From assembly GCF_033807715.1 (NCBI RefSeq), contig NC_084596.1, positions 32,434,879 through 32,498,878 of the forward strand: 64,000 nucleotides of DNA. The letters run 5' to 3'. Shown piece by piece: positions 1 through 64,000 of this stretch. Source of the stretch: Cololabis saira (taxonomy: Eukaryota; Chordata; Actinopteri; Beloniformes; Belonidae). The translations under genes were made by a program, and so were the position numbers. How positions within the stretch are numbered: position 1 is the stretch's first letter; every line of letters starts with the position of its first letter. Below the pieces are notes generated by a model. It searched no databases. It had not been told where the DNA came from and saw nothing but the letters and a program-made list of their open reading frames with translations.

Positions 1-40
1 TCATCGTCATCAGCTTTTCATCCAGGGCTGCACAATTCTG

Positions 41-139
41 TTAATGACACAGTCACTTGTATCATGGTGCAATGAAGCAGGGAAACATCTAAAACCTGCA
101 GGGACACCGGCCCTCGAGGACCAGGATTGGTGACCCCTG
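41..139. mobile_element. Fragment of a fish repeat (CCTCGAGGACCAGGATTGG family)
   Basis: Shares TGCAGG, CCTCGAGG and a terminal GACCCCTG with the element at 30764-31056, in the opposite orientation. Only one end is seen. Confidence 0.5.
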
Positions 140-475
140 CTGTGCATCTTTGAGAAGTTGTTGTGGTCCCAGCAGGCTTCATCCAGTTTTCTACACCAGG
201 AGCTCATTTATCCAGAAGATCATCCCAAAGTAATTTCCCAGAAGTTCCTTCTGTTTGAGAGAAATAAAGTGCAACTTAATAGAGATCAAAAGCAGCTACA
301 AGCTGGAGGTTTCTGAGTTTTGGGCCGCAGCACATTTGCTGCATTTGTCATTATTTCATTATTAAGTGTGCAGGCGTGTTGTGGCTGATATAGTTTAATG
401 CTTCAGCTGCTTCTCAATCCTGACGTGAGGCGCGTGTGTTGGTCAGACAGGTGCTTTCCCTGCTCCTTTCCGGAG

Positions 476-624
476 ACATGAAGCTGCACGGACTACGGCA
501 GGCTGCTGTCCTCGTCTGAGGACGACCTGACCGTGTCTTTGATGGACAGCAGGCTGACGGAGCATCTGGTGACCGACTTCAGCTGCCTGTGACCACTGCT
601 GTCCACCTTCCTCGACTACATGAC
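476..624 (+). pseudogene. ATP6V0D pseudogene, family exon 2
   Basis: Acceptor CTTTCCGGAG. DMKLH, then an 11-nt deletion and frameshift, then TDYGRLLSSSEDDLTVSLMD, a stop at 590-592 and PLLSTFLDYMT. Donor ATGAC before GTAGGC. Confidence 0.82.
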
Positions 625-685
625 GTAGGCTGCATCCACATGCACTCAACTGCATGCACACTTCCTTCAGGATAGCTTTCTTTAA

Positions 686-1188
686 AGGGGACCTATTATG
701 GCATCTAATACCTACTTTAAACAGGCCTTGAATGTCTTAAAAACAAGCTTTTGATTGTTTTTGATTGTTAGAAATTCAGCCTCTGAGCCATGTCTTTATC
801 ATCCCATTGTCTAACCGCATTCTCTATGCGGAATTCTGAGTGGGCGGGGCTATGATAATGAGGCTCTGTGCTGATTGGCTGCCTGACGCGATGACGCGAT
901 ACACCGCTACGAAAAAATGGTGGAAGCTCCGGTCGGTGAAGTTGTTGTTGTTGTTGTTCCGGCCAGAGTTAGTTGTGGGCGTGGTTTCACTCATCGGAGG
1001 CCAACCTATGTAAATCAGAATCTGAACGGCTCGTAGAAGCCACATCACACTGGACGGCTCATCCAGGCGGCTGTACAGACACTGCAGAATTTGGTTGCTT
1101 TCTTCCTTCTCTGAGTTGGCAGGCTGAGGGGAGACACCTTTATATATGTTAAAGCAAGAGAAAACCTGTTTTTCATAATAGGTCCCCT
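686..1188. mobile_element. 503-bp MITE flanked by TTAA
   Basis: Inverted ends AGGGGACCTATTATG, flanked by TTAA at 682-685 and 1189-1192. TTAA duplication suggests piggyBac-type mobilisation; the superfamily is inferred. Lies in a pseudogene intron. Confidence 0.8.
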
Positions 1189-1349
1189 TTAATTCTCCAT
1201 CACTTCTTTATCATAATGTGCAATGTCCTACTTAAAAAGCCTGCATATATTTGCATCAAATTAAGGGTGCATTTGTGTGAAGGTAAAAATGTAAATGTTT
1301 TAAAAAAGCAGACAAAAAGGATCAGGCTCCATCCAATGTGTTTCCATAG

Positions 1350-1528
1350 CTACGGCTACATGATCGACAATGTGGTCCTGCTGATCAGCGGAGCCCTGAG
1401 AGGCAGAGAGATGGCAGAGCTGCTCCCATGGTGCCACCCACTCGGAGCCTTTGACCAAATGGCTGCCGTGGGCATCGCGCGCACGCCCTCCGAGCTGTAC
1501 ACGGCCGTCCTGGTGGACTCACCGCTCG
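1350..1528 (+). pseudogene. ATP6V0D pseudogene, family exon 3
   Basis: Open: [43 protein letters not shown]. Acceptor TTCCATAG. The phase-1 donor position carries GCAACC instead of GT. Confidence 0.88.
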
Positions 1529-1921
1529 GCAACCAGTCCCTCGTATCACAGTCTTCGTCAGGGAGAAAGAAGTTGTGTCTTTAAATAACAAGGAACGTCC
1601 CTGAAATGTCCCACACGCGAGGATGACTCGTGCCACTTCAGGTCCACTCTGCTCTTCAGCTCAGTGTCAAACACAGCAGTCAGTGTAGTGTAATGTTGAT
1701 TATCTGCAGGGAACTGGAAATTATACATTAGTAACATGAACATTTGCTAGATTTGCACATCTTGAGGGTAAAATGGTGTTTTTAGAGGTGACAAACTATT
1801 AAAGAAATTATTTTTTGGGCTTAGAAGCATATTTTTTATCAATTGAGGTGACATCCCCCCTGTATTATTGATCATCAAGCTAAAGCCCAGTATGTTTGAG
1901 TGTCTTTTCTCTGCACCGTAG

Positions 1922-2001
1922 GTGTGTTTTTCCAGGACTCCGTATCTGAGGCCGAGCTGGATGAGATGGAAGCTGAGATCCTGAGAAACAAACTGCACAA
2001 G
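1922..2001 (+). pseudogene. ATP6V0D pseudogene, family exon 4
   Basis: VFFQDSVSEAELDEMEAEIL then RNKLHK, matching the FFQDC.SE..LDE(M/L) segment. Acceptor CACCGTAG, donor AAG before GTGACT. Confidence 0.88.
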
Positions 2002-2978
2002 GTGACTGTGCTGTGACATATCAGCTCAAGGGTTACAACCACATCTAAATAATAACTATATAAACATAACAAATAGGCACCACAGACCAAAGTCGTCAAA
2101 GACTGCCACATAAAGGTCTAACAGTACCTCATTTCAGACCTTTGAAGGCATAAACTGCCCCAGGAACCAAGAAGTAAACATCCGTGTTCACTCTTTTAAT
2201 AATCTTTTAAGGGAGAGAGGGACGCGTGGATGGACGGGTGGATGGATGAATGTCATTCTGTTTTTTTATTATACCAAAAAAGAAAAGAAAAAGTGGGCAA
2301 TACCAAGTACCCCCTTGCTCCTTTCGTTGAATTTAAGAAGGTAAGTTGCAGACGGCTGCTGCTGATCAGCAGATCCTGACTAAGTGATCATCGAGGTGTG
2401 AAGACCTCTATAAAAGCAGATGTTTTGGTACTTTGGTGGTCAGGAACATCAAGGCGTTTTAAACTATGCCTAGAGGGAACAAATTAGGGCAAAGGCCTTC
2501 AGGAGGCACATTTTGATTCAGATACATTTAGGAGTTATAAAACTCTTTGGAGTTTATAGTTCTGTAGTGGGGGATGAGGTGGAGGGGGGTTATCCCAGCA
2601 ATTTCATGTGGACACGTGGAGCTGATCGGGGTCAGTCCACCAACCCCCCAGCTGGGGGCCAGCCCCTCTACACACTCGTCCGTGATGGCCCCATAAAAAG
2701 CCTGTAAGTGTCCACTACCGAGACCCTCTAGGATCAGATGAGATTTACTTTGAAAGTTAAATATCTTCTGACCCCCCCATAAATAAATAAATACACACAA
2801 ACATAAAAGCACATGATTAAAAAGAGGGGGTTGCAACTGTTGCACAATGTTTATCTCTTACTATCGTGCCAAATATGCCTGAAGTGACCACAGTGTTTCT
2901 GAAAGGTTACATTAACTTCCAGAGATTGTTGTTTTTGTTTCATCAAATCCTCTTCATCTGATTTCTGTTTTGTTAAAG

Positions 2979-3054
2979 GCATATTTAGTCTTTCCACAGT
3001 TTCTGCAGGGACCTGGGTGGCGCCACAAAGGATATTATTTGCCCCATCCTGGAG
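2979..3054 (+). pseudogene. ATP6V0D pseudogene, family exon 5
   Basis: AYL in one frame, then a 2-nt deletion near 2989, then FCRDLGGATKDIICPILE in the next frame. Acceptor TTGTTAAAG, donor GAG before GTATGT. Confidence 0.85.
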
Positions 3055-3140
3055 GTATGTGGGCAGTTTTGCCAAAGTATTTACAATCTGTTAATGATTT
3101 ATTTTCCTGTAAATGCCACGTGCTCGTCTGTGCACGGTAG

Positions 3141-3320
3141 TTGGAGGCGGACCGGCGCGCCTTCATCATCATCATGGTGAACTCCTTTGGGACAGATCTC
3201 AGCGCTGAGGAGAGGAGCATGCTCTATCCAACCTGTGGCAGGCTGTTCCCAGAGGGACTGCAGCTGCTGGCGAGGCCCGAGGACCACGAGCAGGTCAAAG
3301 CTGTGGCCGACTGCTACCCG
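3141..3320 (+). pseudogene. ATP6V0D pseudogene, family exon 6
   Basis: [20 protein letters not shown] has one extra codon compared with the family, then [20 protein letters not shown]. Open reading frame; donor CCG before GTGATG. Confidence 0.9.
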
Positions 3321-5116
3321 GTGATGCCTGATCTCACGCAGAATTCATGCCACCAATCATGTGGTTCTGGGCACGCAGTCTGAGTCAGCTGCATTAAGCT
3401 GCCCCCGCGTGAGTCGGTAATGGGCCTCCTTTCCTTCTGCCGTTCCAGTGAAACATTGGGGCGTTGTTTTATATTCTCAGGAGCAGTTTCCACGATATTT
3501 AAAACATGTATTGTGATTTGTATTTTAGCACTGAATAAAATCATAGTATCTTAAAATACTTGTTTAGGTCTAAACTTGTGTCAGCGCAGGTGATTGGCGA
3601 AGCAGAGGCATCCTTCCTAATAATTTAACCCAGCTTAAGTTAAATTTGGTGTTTTAGCCCAGGTATGGTTGTTTTCCTTATTTTCAGCAAGGCCAGTTGT
3701 GCAGGGGATGTAAATAACAAAATGCTTTAAAGTCATTTTGAGAAAACGTCTGCTCAGTGCCATGAGATATTTTAACAAACACTGTCATTGCATCGTCTGG
3801 GTCCATTTAAAATCACTGCTTGGCCTCTGGCTTTGGTTGTGTGGTAACCAGCAACTCTGCAGGTAAATCTAAAGCAGCGTAACACAGCAGCCTCTTGTAA
3901 GAAGATGTAACATTGGTGTAGCGGATAGAGTTGAGGTGCCTGCACCCCGGTGGTGATGTGCCCTGATTGGGTCACGTGGTGTTTGTGATGGTGATGATGG
4001 TGATTAGTAAGTAGCACCTGTTCACTCACAGGAATGATAGTTTGGTAGTTGGTGGGTGATGGGGGAAGCCTACTTTTTGCTGACTGCTTAACGCCTTTTT
4101 TGAAAGTTCATTGATGCATTATTCCGTGGTTGTGGATTTCACACTGTTTAATGATTGTGGATATTTATGAAATGATTCACGGATCTCTTTATGCTTGGAT
4201 ATAAGGATCATGAAATAAAGCAAAGCGATCTCCACAGCTTGGATTCTGTTATGGACAAGAAGCCCATTGAGCATTTCCCCTATTCAGCCGCTCGGCGGCT
4301 CTGGTTGACAAAATAGTCGCCAATAATTAGTAAGTAAGTCTATAAAAGTCGTAATAGCATGATTAGTGAATATAAGTGATCCCACTCAGTGAGTCCTGCC
4401 GTTTTCGACTTGCTGCAGTCATACAGTCATGAAATCAATGAAGAAACAAAACAAATGTTTATTAGGCTCATATTTGCATGTTGTAGTAAACTCAGAAAGG
4501 CTTTTTTAAGCTATAAATGGCATAACTGTGATATACCGCATCAACTCAGGTGTTAATCCACATTTACTACCTCCACTTGAACCACTTGAGTGTTTTGATA
4601 CACAAGTTGAAGACCCGAGAGCAGGCCGCTGAGAGGCCGGACGAACAAATAAGTCCCATCATGAATAAAAAGGAGAAAACAAGCGCTGCTCGGGCAGGAA
4701 ATCCAGAACAGAAACAAAAACCAGCAACTCACGGGGGAAAGTTGTTAGAGAGCGACGCAGAGCACAAGGACCTGCACGGTGTGTCCTCGTGTCCATGTAA
4801 TGAACACAGAGGGATTGGCAGGGAGGAGGACAGACGGGAGGGTTTACTTCATGGAGGCTGACGAAAACACAGGTGTGATCAATCAAGAGAGACGGGAGTC
4901 AAACCAGAACGTCAAGAAAGGTTTTAAAACACTGTATTTGGTTTGTATTATTATTATTAGAGTTGTGTATTTTATTGAAGGATAGTTAGTATATGATGAA
5001 GTCTTTAATTGTTAATTAAATGCAATACAGGAGCAAAAATTAAGTTAATACTCCTGTCTGCACGGGGGCAGTTTAGAGTTGGTCGAGTTGGTGTCGAGTC
5101 AACGCCAAACGTACCC

Positions 5117-5176
5117 TACTGCAAATCAAAACCCAAAATCTGCAAATCAAAACCCCAAAATCTGCAAATCAAAACT
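5117..5176. repeat. Three tandem copies of a ~21-bp unit (CTGCAAATCAAAACCCAAAA)
   Basis: Successive CTGCAAATCAAAAC starts about 21 bp apart, with minor differences. Confidence 0.75.
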
Positions 5177-5500
5177 CAATCAAACCACAGAATCTGTAAC
5201 TCAAAGATCCATATCTCTAACTGAGAGCGCAGCCATTTTCCTCAGGTGCGCTTTTCTGTTTACGGTTTCAAATCTGAAACGAATCAAATCAGTGGCTTGC
5301 CAATTTCACGCAGGCAGGCACAACATAGTCCAGATCAACACACTTGGCATTGAATTAACGCCATGGTAACGTGACTTACTCAACCATCAACAATGTTTAG
5401 CGAAAACAAAAATCATCAGCGTTTTATTTAACAATTTAAAAGAAATGCAAGTTCCACGTCAGACTTTATTTCTTTGCTGTCCATGAGCTGGGTGGGGGGG

Positions 5501-5518
5501 TTAGGGTTAGGGTTAGGG
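5501..5518. repeat. Interstitial telomere-like (TTAGGG)3
   Basis: Three exact TTAGGG units following a G run. Confidence 0.85.
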
Positions 5519-6848
5519 TGCACTGCACTGCCGACATCTGGTTGTAGTCCTGTTGTTATCTGCTCTTTTTTCTCTTCTTCCCGAGCTCCAGCCATCCTTG
5601 CTGTTTCGGTTTATCTATCCTGAAACGCTCACTTGGGGGCAGGACCTACCCAACTGACAAGTCCAAATCATATATATGTGAAACAGTGGACAAAGCATTA
5701 GCGTCATGTGACCAATTGGTTTGGAAGGTTTTGGTTTTCTCTGCGCGGGTCCTAGCCATGTTGCTTCGGAAGCTGACGGAAACACGCCAACTGTGTCAAT
5801 CAAAGTTAGCTTCGCCGCAGAGCTTTCGTCAGACTTTTTGCTTTAAACCGTTTAATATGTTGACTTGACGGCGAAATCAAAAATGACTGTCGCGTTTAGC
5901 CAATGCTGGGTTCATACAAACGGCCGGCTGCTTCGCTAACTAAGGAAGCATGAGGATAACGGATGAGGAGGCGATAACAGCCAGAGATTGGCTGACTGTC
6001 AATCAATCATATTAGAATGATTTTTTTTATGGTTGTCGTGGGTTTGAAATCAAATGAGTGAGCCCATAATAAGTTTCTGAACCAGGCTGTAAATATGTTT
6101 AGTTAAGCTCTAAAGTTGGACATTTGAACCTGGAGGTCAAAAGAGACTGACTCTCTTTCCAGGCCAGCCTCTAGTGGCCAGCCGAGGAACTGCAGCAAAT
6201 CTTAGTTCTGCATGAGACTCAACCTGGAGGTTAGACAGCCGGCGCTGGGTTCAAGTACGCCCGCAAACCATGCATCTTCTTCCCGGCATCGTGCTATACT
6301 GAATGTTGCTCGCTGCCGCCACACATGCAGAAACTGGTATTATGAGTCTGGAGGACAGAAGCTGCAGTCATATAACTGCAGATATCTGAGCAAACACAGT
6401 CAACTGCTCTCATTTGTACTCATTCTCTTGCTGTTTCTAGGTTATTTTGGAATATTTTTACCTACAATCTTACACATTGTTCCATGCCAACCCTTGCCTA
6501 TTTTGTCATAAATATCGAACTATCGATCGAGTTATATGGAAGCAGAGGCCGTGAACTCTCCCACTTCAACATCTATCGACAGTCGTCTGGGCGACTTTTG
6601 ATAGTCGATCTCACTTGTACCTGCACCCCACTTTGTCTGCAAGGACCATGTCCACGCCGTCACTTAAGCAGATTATTTATTTTATTATTTACTATTTTGC
6701 TTCAAGTGCGTATTCTGTTCTCACCCAAAACTGCTTCAGGTCGCTTTACGAAAGCTTACACAGCTTACACCATCTCATAATAAAGACAGGGTTTCACTCC
6801 TGGCTGCTCTTTTAATGAAATGCATTATGCATGTGAAACGCTCTGCAG

Positions 6849-6926
6849 GACTATAAATTAATTTTTGAGGACCCCGAGCCGGGATCAGATGTAAAGACTC
6901 TTGAGGACAGATTCTTTGAAAAGGAG
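6849..6926 (+). pseudogene. ATP6V0D pseudogene, family exon 7
   Basis: DYKLIFEDPEPGSDVKTLED then RFFEKE, open. Acceptor CTCTGCAG, donor GAG before GTAAGA. Confidence 0.9.
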
Positions 6927-7122
6927 GTAAGATAACTTTAATATCTAATGTCTGCAAGAATGTCTCCTGAACTGAGCCTTTTGATGAGTCCAACTTTCAG
7001 AAATGAGAGTTAACTCACTTGTGATTAAATATAAAAAGTCCTAGTGGGCAGATTCCATACAGGCCTTTTGAAACAAACACTTTGGTTTTGAAAGCAGCTC
7101 CGTTTCTGCTGTTTTCCTGCAG

Positions 7123-7282
7123 GTGAAGCTGAACGTACTCGCCTTCCTGCAGCAGTTCCACATCGGGATATTTTACTCAAGTCAAGCTGAAGGAGCAGGA
7201 AAGTCGCAATATCGTCTGGATCGCCGAGTGCGTCACGCAGAGACAGAAGTCCAAGATACACAACTACATACCCATCATGTAG
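7123..7282 (+). pseudogene. ATP6V0D pseudogene, last exon
   Basis: [19 protein letters not shown], then a +1 (or -2) shift at 7180, then [20 protein letters not shown] and a final IHNYIPIM with TAG at 7280-7282. Acceptor TTCCTGCAG. Confidence 0.9.
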
Positions 7283-7355
7283 GGAAACAACTACCCAAGC
7301 AATTAACAGGACCGCACATGAAAGGATGCGCAGAAAACCCTGATGCCTCAAACTC

Positions 7356-7361
7356 AATAAA
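7356..7361 (+). promoter_or_regulatory. Poly(A) signal of the ATP6V0D pseudogene
   Basis: AATAAA 74 nt after the stop codon, at the expected distance for a terminal exon. Confidence 0.6.
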
Positions 7362-8391
7362 AATATTTGATTATCTGTGTGTTTTGCTTTGAGAATTGGT
7401 AGCAGCATTAATCTAAGTCTTGCTGCACAGAGCCAGCCTCGCCGTTGCTCGGAGGATACAGGAGCTCAGTGGACAGGATGTAATTTTGAAGGTAATAACG
7501 TTCGTGCAGCGGTTAGCAAAAACCTGCGCCAGCCACTTTTCACTGGACTATTTTACCCGCCGGTTCAGCACATGAACCGCAGAAACGTGTTGCGCTGCAG
7601 AGGAATCTGCTCTCAGCTGAACTTTTTTAATTTTTTGGCTCATAATGTTGCTGGAAATAGATGTCATTTCATCCACCCACTCTGGAACAACTCTGGACTC
7701 TGACCCATTAGGGTTATGAAAGTGAATTAAATATTTATGCATATTATTCATATTTATCATCAACTAGTGTTTTTATTGAGGCTACACAACTGTTGACTCC
7801 CAGCACCGCTGAGACCTCTGTACTCTGGGTTTGTGGAAACGCTCTCAGCTCCACTACTAGACGCTGCTGTGAGCTTCACTGGTCAGTTTCTTTGATTAAA
7901 AGCATTTCATGGATTCCTGATCCCGATTATTCAGGACTTTTTTCTTCTTCCTAAGAGATCATGGTTTACCACAAACCTCCCAGACTTTAATGGTGTCTAA
8001 CCACAGTTTCAGGATCATCCTTGGTTGTTTTGTTTGCCAGATGCAGACTAATGATTTGACCTCTCAGAAAAACAAAAATAAAAATCTTTTCCAGGAAACC
8101 GATGGACCCTCTGATGTGGCTGATTATGGAATGAGGAGCTCCTCTCTGCACCAATTACAGGTGCATAACTTTGCAGCTGAAACACACAAATCCCTGCACT
8201 GGTTGTTCTGACCTATTTGTTTAGTTAAATGCAGGTGGTAGGTTTTATGTTTTTGGCCCAGCAGCCTACGCACTCGAGCGTGGGCGTTCGACTAGGCACC
8301 AACCTCAGTCACTGATGTACTCTCCGATCAGTGTAAAGCATTTTACAAACATTTGATTAAGACTTGTAATAAAGGGGCATAAAGTGTCTCC
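7362..8391. other. Interval between convergent genes
   Basis: I see no exon, tRNA or clear inverted-repeat element here; short open frames only. It separates the two convergent transcription units. Confidence 0.5.
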
Positions 8392-8397
8392 TTTAAT
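8392..8397 (-). promoter_or_regulatory. Probable poly(A) signal of the LLTP gene
   Basis: ATTAAA on the minus strand about 140 nt after the stop. No AATAAA is seen closer on that strand. Confidence 0.4.
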
Positions 8398-8537
8398 TGC
8401 ACATTGAAGGAGATGCAACAATACAAGATCCAAGTATGTGAAGAACGCAGCACAACCAGTGGTATACAAGTGTAAATGTGTTCATTGTAGCAGCTAACCG
8501 AGGAATCGTCCACGTTTACTCGTCATTAGCTTGTCCT

Positions 8538-64000
<55,463 letters not shown>

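Larger units (their letters stand above)
3321..6848. other. Large intron of the ATP6V0D pseudogene
   Basis: Contains a short tandem repeat (5117-5176), a telomere-like TTAGGG run (5501-5518) and otherwise unassigned AT-rich sequence. No exon is recognised. Confidence 0.5.
476..7282 (+). pseudogene. V-ATPase V0 subunit d (ATP6V0D1/D2 family), unprocessed pseudogene
   Basis: Subunit d links the V0 proton-channel ring to the V1 stalk of the vacuolar ATPase. Seven exons in the family's order follow the human exon boundaries as I know them; exon 1 lies outside the window. Disabling changes: 11-nt deletion after DMKLH near 494, TGA at 590-592 beside a 15-nt deletion, 2-nt deletion near 2989, one extra base (or two missing) at 7180. 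The exon 2 donor is GC rather than GT. The 3' exons still spell FEADRR-like, KTLEDRFFEKE and WIAEC motifs. GAL and STFLDYMT are closer to the d2 form, but I cannot settle d1 versus d2. Several independent sequencing errors are the less likely alternative. Confidence 0.85.

Overview
This is eukaryotic, intron-rich genomic DNA, almost certainly from a teleost fish. The signs are GT-AG introns, dense short hAT/Tc1/Harbinger-type inverted-repeat elements, LINE fragments with short repetitive tails, long CA, GGAT and GAAA microsatellites, and protein families of vertebrate type. There is no sign of operons, CRISPR, phage or rRNA/tRNA genes.

Left end (about 0.4-7.3 kb, + strand): seven consecutive exons of a V-ATPase V0 subunit d gene (ATP6V0D family) with normal exon order and nearly normal splice sites. 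The reading frame is broken at least four times (an 11-nt deletion, a TGA stop beside a 15-nt deletion, a 2-nt deletion, and a +1/-2 shift in the last exon). It is best read as an unprocessed, recently decayed pseudogene. Its first exon would lie left of the window.

Rest of the window (8.5-64.0 kb, - strand): one giant gene read from right to left. I assembled 64 coding exons by hand. Their phases chain without a break, giving 3,704 open codons before the stop, and the 5' end lies beyond base 64000. The product is a large lipid transfer protein of the apoB / apolipophorin / vitellogenin superfamily. It has the end of the helical LPD_N lipid-pocket domain (exons 1-6), the open beta-sheet domains (exons 6-12), about 2,600 residues of amphipathic beta-strand repeats (exons 13-54), a helical stretch (exons 55-58), a von Willebrand D domain (exons 59-61) and a cysteine-rich C-terminus (exons 62-64). 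ApoB lacks a VWD domain and vitellogenins are about half this size, so the architecture resembles insect apolipophorin II/I more than either. The two genes are convergent, with about 1.26 kb between their stop codons. Exons are numbered here 1-64 from the first one visible at the right edge, and residue numbers refer to the visible 3,704-residue part.

The introns are full of transposable elements. Many are delimited by exact 8-bp target duplications (hAT-like), and five families occur exactly twice. Others are two TTAA-flanked MITEs, a near-perfect 321-bp palindrome, a Harbinger-like element carrying a Myb/SANT-like remnant, a Tc1 deletion derivative, a 3-kb dead LINE nested in an older inverted repeat, and a 41-bp minisatellite with higher-order structure. 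The gene has stayed open through all of these insertions.
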